Below, piece by piece: positions 1-7,868 of a stretch of DNA of 64,000 bases. The notes under the pieces were generated by a model that did not search any database, was not told the DNA's origin, and saw only the letters and a list, made by a program, of their open reading frames with translations. This stretch comes from an uncultured Nonlabens sp. Its GTDB lineage: Bacteria > Bacteroidota > Bacteroidia > Flavobacteriales > Flavobacteriaceae. The stretch is taken from assembly GCF_947495285.1 (NCBI RefSeq), contig NZ_CANLXZ010000008.1:1-64000 (forward strand), in the 5' to 3' direction. The number at the start of each line of letters is the position of its first letter. Position 1 is the first letter of the stretch. The position numbers were made by a program, and so were the translations under genes.

Positions 1-182
1 TGATATCTAAATATGCTGTTCTTCCCATACATAAATATACAAAAAATAAATGACATTATATAACTATATTGGTATTATAGGTTTGACCAGTTTAACGGCT
101 CTAGATTACTTCTATCAATTTTAAAACTGTTGCTGATTGTGTTTTTAGAAACCGACGGTAATTTTAATTTTTAATGCAACAA

Positions 183-212
183 AAAACCTGCAAAGTAGGC
201 TTTGCAGGTTTT
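183..212. terminator. Bidirectional rho-independent terminator
   Basis: A perfect 11-bp stem (AACCTGCAAAG at 185-195 pairing with 200-210) with a 4-nt loop is flanked by A-rich and T-rich runs. It lies about 50 bp past the stop of the leftward ankyrin gene and would terminate it; the symmetric runs suggest it also works on rightward transcripts. Confidence 0.85.
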
Positions 213-259
213 ATATAAATTCCCTCGATACTAAGAACGAGGTATGTTGTTATAATAAA

Positions 260-688
260 TTACTGTAATAATTTAATGGTAGCTTCATTACCGTTTTTTG
301 TAGCTAGATCTAATGCAGATTTACCATCTACTTTAATAGATTTATCAGCGCCAGCTGCTAGTAAAAGAGATACTGTATTATCACGTCCCATCTTTGCAGC
401 CCACATTAATGGAGTGTTGTCTCCACATGTTTGGTTTACGTTTACTTTTGCGTCATCTAATAAGTAAGAAATAACGTCGCCGCTATTCATTTGTACGGCT
501 AGTTGTAATAATGTGGATTGTCTTTTGCCAGCTCGCAAACAATTATCTTTATTAGATTCAGTTACAAGACCTTTAAGATCTGTAGGACTATCATTTTTAA
601 GAGCAATAGTCATGTCTCTAGTTAAATCTTGAGCACTTGCTGTTCCTGCTAGGATAAGAGCGAGAATAAAAAGAACTTTTTTCATCAT
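260..688 (-). CDS. Secreted ankyrin-repeat protein
   Basis: A 142-aa protein with a signal peptide (MKKVLFILALILAGTASAQ) followed by ankyrin repeats. The clearest repeats are around residues 55-85 and 88-118 (the G-x-TPLMWAAKMG and VSLLLAAGAD signatures), with a further partial repeat ending LDLATKNGNEATIKLL. Ankyrin repeats mediate protein binding; no catalytic domain is present, so it is probably a small periplasmic adaptor or inhibitor. It is transcribed alone, leftward, and ends before a strong terminator. The precise partner is unknown. Confidence 0.85.
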   Translation of the reverse strand: MMKKVLFILALILAGTASAQDLTRDMTIALKNDSPTDLKGLVTESNKDNCLRAGKRQSTLLQLAVQMNSGDVISYLLDDAKVNVNQTCGDNTPLMWAAKMGRDNTVSLLLAAGADKSIKVDGKSALDLATKNGNEATIKLLQ

Positions 689-824
689 TGTTAGGTTTTA
701 AGATATGCTAATATAACACTATCGTTTAAAAACTTTTATCTGTTTATCAATAGATTTTAATTTGTAGAGACTTAGCTTTAAGAGAAAATACAATTGGATG
801 AGCAGGTAAATAGTTCTTTTAGAG

Positions 825-1028
825 TTATTTTCTGTATTCTAGTATATCTCCAGGCTGACATTCTAGTGCTTCACAAATAGCCTCAAGAGTTGAGAACCGT
901 ACAGCCTTTGCTTTACCTGTTTTAAGTATGGAAAGATTTGCAGTAGTAATCCCTACTATGTCTGCCAGCTCGTTACTTTTCATTCCTTTTTGCGCTAGAA
1001 CGATGTCTAGGTTTATGTATATGGGCAT
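825..1028 (-). CDS. XRE-family HTH regulator, YozG-like
   Basis: A 67-aa single-domain Cro/CI-type helix-turn-helix protein. The recognition region reads SNELADIVGITTANLSILKTGK and the tail LEAICEALECQPGDILEY is typical of the small YozG-like regulators. Such proteins are habitually encoded next to DUF2975 membrane proteins, as here: its start is 3 bp downstream of the DUF2975 stop. The inferred job is repression of its own operon, with the membrane partner modulating it. The nested palindrome at 1670-1728 is the likely operator. Confidence 0.88.
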   Translation of the reverse strand: MPIYINLDIVLAQKGMKSNELADIVGITTANLSILKTGKAKAVRFSTLEAICEALECQPGDILEYRK

Positions 1029-1031
1029 AAG

Positions 1032-1532
1032 TTATATGGTTAGGTCGTTTTCTTGTTTAAGCAGGTTGACGTCTTTAAATATTTTGCTAAAGGAATAAGC
1101 AATAGCACTTATCAAACCATATATAATAACAAACGCTAACTTAGTTAGTCCTGACAGGTTTAATAACAAAATTATAATGCTAATAACGAGATATATGATA
1201 GCAATTTGCCTCCATAGCCGAAAAGAATAACTAGAAAATAACATTCCTTTATTTGACCCAATCATAAATCTGTAAAAGCAAATGATAGAGTATATTACTA
1301 GAATTGTAAAAATCGTTTGTAGAATAGTTTCAGCTAAAGGTTTATCCGGTTCTATTTCACCAATAAATATATTCAAAAGAGTTTTTTTTTGATTTGTATT
1401 TTCTAAGATGATTAAATCATAACTAACCAGAATTTGTTTGGATATTTTGGAAACAAACATAATAATAAGACCAATAATTATAAGCAAAGTAAATCCGGTA
1501 GTGAATCGGTTAAAGTATCTTTTGTTTTTCAT
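1032..1532 (-). CDS. DUF2975 family membrane protein
   Basis: A 166-aa integral membrane protein with four hydrophobic segments (approximately residues 12-35, 68-92, 108-128 and 132-152) and a short polar C-terminus ending KQENDLTI. Length and topology fit DUF2975, a family of unknown function almost always paired with a YozG-type HTH protein. It is the middle gene of a three-gene leftward operon. Its last codons and the following bases are repeated at the end of the 40-aa gene just upstream, indicating a local duplication. Confidence 0.85.
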   Translation of the reverse strand: MKNKRYFNRFTTGFTLLIIIGLIIMFVSKISKQILVSYDLIILENTNQKKTLLNIFIGEIEPDKPLAETILQTIFTILVIYSIICFYRFMIGSNKGMLFSSYSFRLWRQIAIIYLVISIIILLLNLSGLTKLAFVIIYGLISAIAYSFSKIFKDVNLLKQENDLTI

Positions 1533-1535
1533 AAT

Positions 1536-1658
1536 TTATATGGTTAAGTCGTTTTGAATTTTATAATACTCTGCTTTTTGAATGATTTGAGAAATGGCTA
1601 GTAGAAAAAAACCGGTTAAACTGTACAGCACGATTTTTAGAGTTTTTCTTAGTTTCAT
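1536..1658 (-). CDS. Miniature DUF2975-tail protein, 40 aa
   Basis: A short ORF with an ATG at 1658 and stop at 1536, 3 bp before the DUF2975 start. It encodes a basic N-terminus (MKLRKTLK), one membrane segment (IVLYSLTGFFLLAI) and a polar tail ending KIQNDLTI. That tail closely matches the DUF2975 C-terminus (KQENDLTI), and the DNA around both stops (ttatatggttaRgtcgtttt) is nearly identical. It may be a remnant left after duplication and internal deletion, or a functional one-helix partner. Position directly behind the operator makes it the first gene of the operon. Confidence 0.6.
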   Translation of the reverse strand: MKLRKTLKIVLYSLTGFFLLAISQIIQKAEYYKIQNDLTI

Positions 1659-1669
1659 AATAATTATTG

Positions 1670-1728
1670 TTTTTCGATAACAAACTTATTACATTATTAT
1701 TGATTAACAATAATAAATTATCGAAAAA
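1670..1728. promoter_or_regulatory. Nested palindromic operator of the YozG/DUF2975 operon
   Basis: Two concentric inverted repeats. The outer arms are TTTTTCGATAA (1670-1680) and TTATCGAAAAA (1718-1728); the inner arms are TTATTATTG (1694-1702) and CAATAATAA (1708-1716) around ATTAA. Both are perfect. The site is 12 bp upstream of the first start codon of the leftward operon, which suits autoregulation by the YozG-like protein. This assignment is inferred. Confidence 0.6.
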
Positions 1729-1965
1729 AGATAATAAAATTAGTTAAATAGCTTCATATGTGATGTTTAATTGATTGAGGTGTGTTAAGGTGAAGTTTGA
1801 TCTTTAATTAGTTTTCTCAACCATAAAACCCTTTTGTTTGCTCCATCGGCTGTGACGAGCTTATCCTCTACCTGTTTTGCTTTTTTAACAAAAAATGGCT
1901 TTTATTTTGACGTAATGGTAACTTGTATTTTTTGAGAACAACAAATAACCGAATACTAAAACACT

Positions 1966-1973
1966 TATTTTTG
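1966..1973 (+). promoter_or_regulatory. TAnnTTTG -7 box of the biotin operon
   Basis: TATTTTTG matches the Bacteroidetes -7 consensus TAnnTTTG. The bioF ATG begins only 4 bp later, so the mRNA would be leaderless or nearly so. No convincing -33 TTG at standard spacing was found. No other clear signal is seen in the 1729-1965 stretch. Confidence 0.5.
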
Positions 1974-1977
1974 CATC

Positions 1978-3099
1978 ATGCTTCCAGAAAAATTACAGAC
2001 TCTTTTAGGTATGCGTTACTTCTCAGGGAGTTTGCGTAAACTTACTGTAAACGATCATCTTATAGATTTCTCTTCAAATGATTATCTAGGTTTTTCTAAG
2101 ATACATGTGTCACATAAAGTGCAATCTAATGGCGCTACTGGCAGTAGGCTTATTTCTGGACATAGTGATTTACATAACCAGATAGAAGAGCAAATTGCAC
2201 AGTTTCATAATGCACCAGCAGCCTTATTATTTAATTCAGGTTATGACGCAAACATAGGTCTCATACCTGCCCTTACAGATCGAGCAGATTTGATACTTTT
2301 TGACCAGCTAGTTCATGCCAGTATACGCGATGGAATACAGTTATCTCAAGCTAAATCTCTTAAATACCGTCATAATGATTTAAAACATCTAGAAATTTTG
2401 CTATCAAAATTTAGCGAGTCAGAGGGAAGACAGGTTTATGTGATCACAGAATCTGTGTTCTCTATGGATGGCGACATGCCAGATCTTAAAAAATTGATAG
2501 ATTTAGTGAGCAGGTTTGATAACGTACATTTAATTCTAGACGAGGCTCATGCCCTGGGTGTTCTAGGTAATAAAGGTGCTGGACTAGCACAATCTCTAGA
2601 TTTAGAGAACGATGTCTTTGCACGCGTTATGACCTTTGGTAAAGGTTTAGGCTGTCATGGGGCAGCCGTTCTAGGTAGTGAAGATCTTAAAGAGTATCTC
2701 ATTAATTATGCTCGCAGTTTTATTTATACCACAGCATTGCCAGAGCATTCATTGCAGTGCATTTTAAATGGGTACCTTACTTTGAGTCGCAGTGAAGATG
2801 CCATCTCTCGATTAGCTAGTAACATTGCGTTGTTCAATAAACTGGTGTTGCAAGCTGGATTGAGATTACGCTTTCGCGAAAGCGAGACAGCCATCCAAAT
2901 TTGTATCCTACCTAATAACGAGCTGGTTAAAAAAGCCGCATTCACGCTTCAAGAAAGTGGATATGATGTAAGGGCGATACTGTCACCTACTGTTAATAAG
3001 GGAGAAGAACGACTGCGTATATGTATTCATAGCTTTAATACAGAAGAACAAATGAGTGGCATGCTACAATTACTTGCCAAAACTGTTAAAGATTTATGA
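1978..3099 (+). CDS. bioF: 8-amino-7-oxononanoate synthase
   Basis: This 373-aa PLP enzyme condenses pimeloyl-ACP (or -CoA) with alanine to give 8-amino-7-oxononanoate, the first ring-assembly step of biotin synthesis. Family marks: FSSNDYLGFS near 31-40, GATGSRLISG near 52-61, LDEAHALGVLG near 188-197, and the PLP lysine K222 in TFGKGLGCHG. It overlaps the next gene by 4 bp (ATGA). Residues about 298-303 (RFRESE) are encoded by a copy of the 16-bp palindrome found across the window. It starts the biotin operon and has a -7 box right before the ATG. Confidence 0.95.
   Translation: MLPEKLQTLLGMRYFSGSLRKLTVNDHLIDFSSNDYLGFSKIHVSHKVQSNGATGSRLISGHSDLHNQIEEQIAQFHNAPAALLFNSGYDANIGLIPALTDRADLILFDQLVHASIRDGIQLSQAKSLKYRHNDLKHLEILLSKFSESEGRQVYVITESVFSMDGDMPDLKKLIDLVSRFDNVHLILDEAHALGVLGNKGAGLAQSLDLENDVFARVMTFGKGLGCHGAAVLGSEDLKEYLINYARSFIYTTALPEHSLQCILNGYLTLSRSEDAISRLASNIALFNKLVLQAGLRLRFRESETAIQICILPNNELVKKAAFTLQESGYDVRAILSPTVNKGEERLRICIHSFNTEEQMSGMLQLLAKTVKDL
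2869..2884. repeat. Palindrome copy 1 (exact), in bioF
   Basis: CGCTTTCGCGAAAGCG in frame RFRES, near the C-terminal third of BioF. Confidence 0.9.
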
Positions 3100-3509
3100 G
3101 TAAATTTAAAATTATAGCCGTATTTGCTTATCCAGCAGAGGCTGTCGTGGTAAAAGGGAAGCTAGAAAGTGAACAAGTAGAGGTTTTCTTAAAAGACGAG
3201 TTTACCGTTGCAACAGATCCATTTGCTACTAACGCTATAGGTGGTGTTAAAATGCTGGTGTATAAAGAGGATTTTATAAAAGCAATGGGTATTCTAGAAC
3301 GATCTAATCCTGATTTATTAAAATATCGTGTAGAATATATAAAATGTCCTAATTGTGGAAAAACAGACGCTAGAGAAATACGAGATATTGAAACGGCACC
3401 TACCTTTGCAGATAAAATGAAAGCTGTTTTTTTAAACATTTTTCCTTTTTCTAATTCTTACAATTATCAATGTAAGAGTTGTTACACAAAATTTGACTTA
3501 AATGAGTAA
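3096..3509 (+). CDS. DUF2007 plus zinc-ribbon protein in the biotin operon
   Basis: A 137-aa soluble protein. The N-terminal ~70 residues (IIAVFAYPAEAVVVKGKLES, then VKMLVYKEDFIKAMGIL) fit DUF2007, a putative signal-transducing fold related to PII-like ferredoxin folds. The C-terminus carries two CxxC pairs (CPNCG near 88 and CKSC near 128) that could bind zinc. It overlaps bioF by 4 bp and bioD by 8 bp, so translation is tightly coupled to biotin enzymes. Its role there is unknown; regulation, or handling of a biotin intermediate or metal, is possible. Confidence 0.8.
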   Translation: MSKFKIIAVFAYPAEAVVVKGKLESEQVEVFLKDEFTVATDPFATNAIGGVKMLVYKEDFIKAMGILERSNPDLLKYRVEYIKCPNCGKTDAREIRDIETAPTFADKMKAVFLNIFPFSNSYNYQCKSCYTKFDLNE

Positions 3510-4119
3510 AATATTTATTACCGGTATAGGTACAGATGTAGGTAAGACAGTAGTCGCTGCTATAGTTACAGAATCACTTAGGGCAGATTATTGGAAACCG
3601 ATTCAAAGTGGTCTAGAAGAAACAGATAAAGCGACTATCTCTACCTTGTTATCAAATAATATAACTACCATACATCCAGAATCTTACAGATTAGTGACGC
3701 CTATGAGTCCACACCAGGCTGCTCAAATAGATGGTGTTACTATCGATCTAGATAAAGTAATACGTCCTGATACTGAAAATACTTTGGTTATAGAAGGTGC
3801 GGGCGGTCTATTAGTTCCTTTAAATGATAAGGATACCATTGTAGACCTTATCATGCCAGAGGATAAAGTGATTTTAGTTAGCTCTGGTTATTTAGGTAGT
3901 ATCAATCATACGTTGTTAAGTGCGGCACTTTTAAAAGCAAAAGGACTCAATTGTGTAGGCGTTATATACAACCATGTTGATCTAGACGGCACAATTGAGG
4001 TAATTGAAAAAATGACTGGACTTCATACTTTAGGTCATATATCTAGAGAAGAAGAAATAAACGCGACGGTGGTTGAGAAGTATGCTTTAAAATTTCAAAA
4101 AGCTTTAACAGCATTATGA
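3502..4119 (+). CDS. bioD: Dethiobiotin synthetase
   Basis: This 205-aa ATP-dependent enzyme closes the ureido ring of dethiobiotin from 7,8-diaminopelargonate and CO2. The P-loop is at the N-terminus (ITGIGTDVGKT, residues 6-16), followed by the substrate motif YWKPIQSG near 31-38 and VIEGAGGLLVPL near 95-106. Length is normal for the family. It is translationally coupled on both sides, overlapping bioA by 4 bp. Confidence 0.95.
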   Translation: MSKIFITGIGTDVGKTVVAAIVTESLRADYWKPIQSGLEETDKATISTLLSNNITTIHPESYRLVTPMSPHQAAQIDGVTIDLDKVIRPDTENTLVIEGAGGLLVPLNDKDTIVDLIMPEDKVILVSSGYLGSINHTLLSAALLKAKGLNCVGVIYNHVDLDGTIEVIEKMTGLHTLGHISREEEINATVVEKYALKFQKALTAL

Positions 4120-5393
4120 TCAAAAAGGATATCATAAAAAATGATGCCGATTTTATCTGGCATCCACTGACGCAGCATAAAACGGCTAGTGAGCCTCTTG
4201 CGATTGCTCATGCAAAGGGTAATTATCTGTATGATTTTGATGGTAATAAATACTTTGACGGTATTTCTAGCTGGTACACCTGTAGTTATGGACATACTAA
4301 TCCTGTTCTTACTGGTGCGATTAAGAAACAAATAGATCAGTTGCATCATGTGGTTTTTGCAGGTATGACCCATGAGCCCGTTGCTACTTTAGGTAAGAAA
4401 CTGATCGGTATCTTGCCAGATAACCAGCAAAAACTGTTCTTCTCTGAGAATGGTTCTACTAGTGTAGAGATAGGTCTTAAAATGGCTTTTCAGTATCACT
4501 TTAATAAAGGTGAGAAACGCAATATGGTAGTTGCCTTAGAAAATGGTTTTCATGGAGATACCTTTGGTGCCATGAGTGCTAGTGGTTTATCAGTCTATAA
4601 TGGGCCATTTGAAGAATTTTTTATAGATGTGGTGCGTATTCCTGCTCCAACAAATGAGAATCTTACCCAAGTTTTAGAATTAGTAGATTCTCTTGTAGAA
4701 GAATATGAAATTTCTAGTTTTATTTATGAGCCGCTAGTTCAAGGAGCTGCCGCTATGCAACTTAACGATGCTGCTGCGCTGTCCCAAGTGATTAGAAAAT
4801 TTCAACAACATGGGGTTATCGCCGTGGCAGACGAGGTGATGACAGGTTTTGGTAAAACAGGGACTTATTTTGCTAGTGATCAGATAGATGCAAAACCAGA
4901 TGTTATCTGTTTATCAAAGGCGCTTACTGGTGGTATCATGCCTATGGCAATTACCTCTTGTACACAAAATATATACGATGCCTTTTATGATGATAATCTT
5001 GCCAAAGGATTATTTCACGGACATACCTATTCTGGCAATCCACTAGGTTGTGCAGTCGCTGCAGCTGCGATAGATTTATTAATCTCTGAGGACATTCAAG
5101 CAGGTGCAAAAAATATAGAGATTTCTAACATAGAATTTAAAGCAAAAATTGAATCACATTATAATGTGGCCGCAGTTAGAACTAAAGGTGTCATACTAGC
5201 TATAGATCTTGCTATAGAAATGGAACGCTATGGTAATAAACGCAATGAGATATTTCATTGGTTTTGGCAGCGTGGTTTGTTCTTGAGACCGCTAGGTAAA
5301 ACTATTTATATCGTGCCTCCTTTTACTACTACAGCAGGAGAGTTGGACTTTATTTATAAGTTATTAGAAGAGTTTTTAGATCAGATTAGTTAA
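4116..5393 (+). CDS. bioA: Adenosylmethionine-8-amino-7-oxononanoate aminotransferase
   Basis: A 425-aa class III aminotransferase that makes 7,8-diaminopelargonate using S-adenosylmethionine as amino donor. Visible marks: IWHPLTQH near 14-21, the SSWYTCSYGHTNP substrate region near 51-63, ENGFHGDTFGAMS near 142-154, the PLP aspartate D239 (VADEVMTGFGKTG) and the PLP lysine K268 (LSKALTGG). The operon's strongest hairpin follows (5428-5466), so transcription may be attenuated before the ketoacyl synthase gene. Confidence 0.95.
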   Translation: MIKKDIIKNDADFIWHPLTQHKTASEPLAIAHAKGNYLYDFDGNKYFDGISSWYTCSYGHTNPVLTGAIKKQIDQLHHVVFAGMTHEPVATLGKKLIGILPDNQQKLFFSENGSTSVEIGLKMAFQYHFNKGEKRNMVVALENGFHGDTFGAMSASGLSVYNGPFEEFFIDVVRIPAPTNENLTQVLELVDSLVEEYEISSFIYEPLVQGAAAMQLNDAAALSQVIRKFQQHGVIAVADEVMTGFGKTGTYFASDQIDAKPDVICLSKALTGGIMPMAITSCTQNIYDAFYDDNLAKGLFHGHTYSGNPLGCAVAAAAIDLLISEDIQAGAKNIEISNIEFKAKIESHYNVAAVRTKGVILAIDLAIEMERYGNKRNEIFHWFWQRGLFLRPLGKTIYIVPPFTTTAGELDFIYKLLEEFLDQIS

Positions 5394-5427
5394 TCTGAGT
5401 ATCTAACAATCTGTATTGAAACGATAT

Positions 5428-5466
5428 AAAAGAACTTATTAATAGATTCTTAATCTAAGTTCTTTT
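5428..5466. terminator. Hairpin after bioA
   Basis: An 11-bp perfect inverted repeat (AAAAGAACTTA at 5428-5438, TAAGTTCTTTT at 5456-5466) with a 17-nt loop lies between bioA and the ketoacyl synthase gene. It ends in a short T-run, consistent with a terminator or attenuator splitting the biotin cluster. Confidence 0.6.
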
Positions 5467-5494
5467 CACGATTTTTGCAGTCGTAAATAAGCAT

Positions 5495-6616
5495 GTGAAA
5501 AACCCTATATACATTAACGATGCAGCGATGGTAGCTGCGATAGACTCTTTTAAAGATCAACAAGAATCTAGCTTTTTTAATAAAAAAGATGGTGCTTGGG
5601 TAGGTCCTATTTCTAGCAAAAAAGAAACTCAGTTAAATGCGTTTTTAAAAGGAAATGAAAATTATAAATCTCTAGACCGTAGTGTGCAACTGGCTTTATT
5701 ATCTGCTAGATCTTTAAAAAATGTTCCATCACAAACGTGCATTAATATAGGTTCTAGTCGTGGTGCAACTGGTTTATGGGAAGAGTTTTATTCTCGCTTT
5801 TGCAATAGCGGGACTGTACCAACAGCAACATCTCCATTAACTACACTAGGTAATATATCGAGTTGGGTAGCACAAGATCTAGGTCTTAAAGGAACTGCTT
5901 TTTCACATAGTATTACCTGCGCAACGGCATCTCATGCGATACTTAATGCTATGGCATGGTTAGAAAGTGGTATGGCAACTAGCTTTATAGCTGGTGGTAG
6001 TGAAGCACCATTAACGCCGTTTACAGTGAGTCAAATGCAAGCTTTACGCATATACTCACGAGATACCGATCAGTATCCATGTAAAGCACTCGATCTGGAT
6101 AAGACACAAAACTCCATGATTCTAGGAGAAGCAGCTGCTGTGTTTTTACTTTCTAAAGAAGATAATAACAGTGTAGCAAAAATAACAGGTTATGGTAGTG
6201 CGATAGAAAAGCTAGCTAGTGCAACATCTGTAACCGCTAGTGGAAACTGTCTTCAAGAATCAATGAGGCAGGCAACACGGCACATGAATCTAGAAGATGT
6301 AGATGCAATTATCACTCATGCACCTGGAACTATAAAAGGAGATAAAGCAGAGTTTGCTGCGATTAAGAGCGTTTTTGGAGATCAACATCCGCATTTATGT
6401 AATAATAAATGGCAATTAGGTCATGCGCTAGGTGCAAGTAGTGCGCTTAATCTAGCTATGGGAATAGAAATGTTGCAATCAAAGAGTATGTTTACTGTTC
6501 CGTTTTTAGAAAGTTCATTTGTGAATCCGCGTGGAGATGTTAGAATTCCTAAACGCATTTTGATCAACGCGACTGGCTTCGGTGGTAATGCAGTAAGTTT
6601 ACTGATAGAAAAATAA
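5495..6616 (+). CDS. KAS I/II-type beta-ketoacyl synthase in the biotin cluster
   Basis: A 373-aa thiolase-fold condensing enzyme starting at GTG. The complete Cys-His-His triad is present: C142 (SITCATASHA), H275 (THAPGTIKGDKAE) and H310 (WQLGHALGAS). This places it with FabB/FabF-type synthases and not with the Cys-His-Asn FabH/BioZ type. It is shorter than a usual FabF (about 410 aa), mainly at the N-terminus. Placement between bioA and bioB, with no bioC or bioH in the window, suggests a dedicated step in making the pimeloyl thioester. That role is inferred. Confidence 0.8.
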   Translation: MKNPIYINDAAMVAAIDSFKDQQESSFFNKKDGAWVGPISSKKETQLNAFLKGNENYKSLDRSVQLALLSARSLKNVPSQTCINIGSSRGATGLWEEFYSRFCNSGTVPTATSPLTTLGNISSWVAQDLGLKGTAFSHSITCATASHAILNAMAWLESGMATSFIAGGSEAPLTPFTVSQMQALRIYSRDTDQYPCKALDLDKTQNSMILGEAAAVFLLSKEDNNSVAKITGYGSAIEKLASATSVTASGNCLQESMRQATRHMNLEDVDAIITHAPGTIKGDKAEFAAIKSVFGDQHPHLCNNKWQLGHALGASSALNLAMGIEMLQSKSMFTVPFLESSFVNPRGDVRIPKRILINATGFGGNAVSLLIEK

Positions 6617-6687
6617 TACTTGAATTAAAAGCTAATCATATAATAATAAGTCATTTTCTTTACTATTAATTCATTGTAGCTATTACT

Positions 6688-6700
6688 TAAGGAAACCTTA
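6688..6700. promoter_or_regulatory. Small palindrome upstream of bioB
   Basis: TAAGG-AAA-CCTTA is a perfect 5-bp inverted repeat about 30 bp before the bioB ATG, directly followed by the promoter-like TATTTTTA. It is a possible operator, but it is short and unproven. Confidence 0.3.
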
Positions 6701-6729
6701 TTTTTACCTTTTTAACCTAGAACACGATT

Positions 6730-7818
6730 ATGAGACACGACTGGACTAAAGAAGAAATACTAGAAGTTTATAACAGACCGATTATGAATTTGTTATATGA
6801 TGCGGCGACTATTCATAGAGAATTTCACAATCCTAATCAGGTACAAGTTTCTACGCTTCTTTCTATTAAAACTGGCGGTTGTCCAGAAGATTGTGGGTAC
6901 TGTCCACAAGCAGCTCGTTATCATACCGATGTAGAGGGAAATGATTTAATGTCTGTGCAGCAAGTAAAAGCACAGGCTTTAAGAGCAAAATCCAGTGGTA
7001 GTTCTCGTGTATGTATGGGTGCAGCATGGAGAAATGTAAAAGACGGACCAGAATTTGACCAAGTGTTAGAAATGGTACGTACTATTAATAAATTAGATAT
7101 GGAGGTGTGTTGTACTCTAGGTATGATCACTGAAAACCAGGCACACCGTCTAGCAGAGGCTGGATTATATGCTTATAATCACAACCTAGATAGTTCTGAA
7201 GAATATTATAAAGAAGTAATTTCTACTCGTGGTTACCAAGATAGACTAGATACTATAGATAACGTACGTAAAACTAATGTTACCGTATGTAGTGGTGGTA
7301 TTATAGGTATGGGAGAAAACATAGAAGATCGTGCAGGTATGTTAGTTGCACTAGCTAGTTTAAGTCCGCAACCAGAAAGTACACCTATTAACGCACTTGT
7401 TGCCGTAGAAGGTACACCGCTTGAGGAGCAACAACCTGTTTCTATTTGGGAAATGATACGTATGGTAGCAACTACGCGTATAGTAATGCCACAAACACAG
7501 GTAAGATTAAGTGCTGGTAGAACAGACATGTCTAGAGAAGGACAGGCGATGTGTTTCTTTGCAGGAGCTAATTCTATATTTGCAGGTGATAAATTACTTA
7601 CCACACCTAATCCAGATGTGAATGAAGACATGAAAATGTTTGAATTATTAGGACTAGAGCCTATGAAACCATTTGTGAAAAAGGCACAACCAGAAACGGT
7701 AGAAGCACAATATTCTGAATATAAGGATCAAGGTGAAAAGCCTAAATGGTCTCGTCCAGGTCACAAGATCGAGCGTAATGAAGAGGCTAAACAAGCTGGT
7801 AAAGCCGTTAAAGCATAG
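6730..7818 (+). CDS. bioB: Biotin synthase (radical SAM)
   Basis: A 362-aa radical SAM enzyme inserting sulfur into dethiobiotin. The 4Fe-4S motif C51-x3-C55-x2-C58 lies in GGCPEDCGYCPQ, with AQALRAKSSGSSRVCMGAAW and the CTLGMITENQ region after it, and the conserved arginine in VRLSAGR near 260 that ligates the 2Fe-2S cluster. The C-terminal ~40 residues are a lysine-rich tail beyond the core. It lies 113 bp after the ketoacyl synthase and may have its own promoter. Confidence 0.96.
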   Translation: MRHDWTKEEILEVYNRPIMNLLYDAATIHREFHNPNQVQVSTLLSIKTGGCPEDCGYCPQAARYHTDVEGNDLMSVQQVKAQALRAKSSGSSRVCMGAAWRNVKDGPEFDQVLEMVRTINKLDMEVCCTLGMITENQAHRLAEAGLYAYNHNLDSSEEYYKEVISTRGYQDRLDTIDNVRKTNVTVCSGGIIGMGENIEDRAGMLVALASLSPQPESTPINALVAVEGTPLEEQQPVSIWEMIRMVATTRIVMPQTQVRLSAGRTDMSREGQAMCFFAGANSIFAGDKLLTTPNPDVNEDMKMFELLGLEPMKPFVKKAQPETVEAQYSEYKDQGEKPKWSRPGHKIERNEEAKQAGKAVKA

Positions 7819-7850
7819 TTAACTAATTACACTTTCTTTATTTCATCACT

Positions 7851-7858
7851 TAAGTTTG
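7851..7858 (+). promoter_or_regulatory. TAnnTTTG -7 box upstream of the JmjC-like gene
   Basis: TAAGTTTG lies 10 bp before the ATG at 7869, so the transcript would have almost no leader. It separates this gene from the biotin cluster transcriptionally. Confidence 0.45.
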
Positions 7859-7868
7859 TACGCTATTT

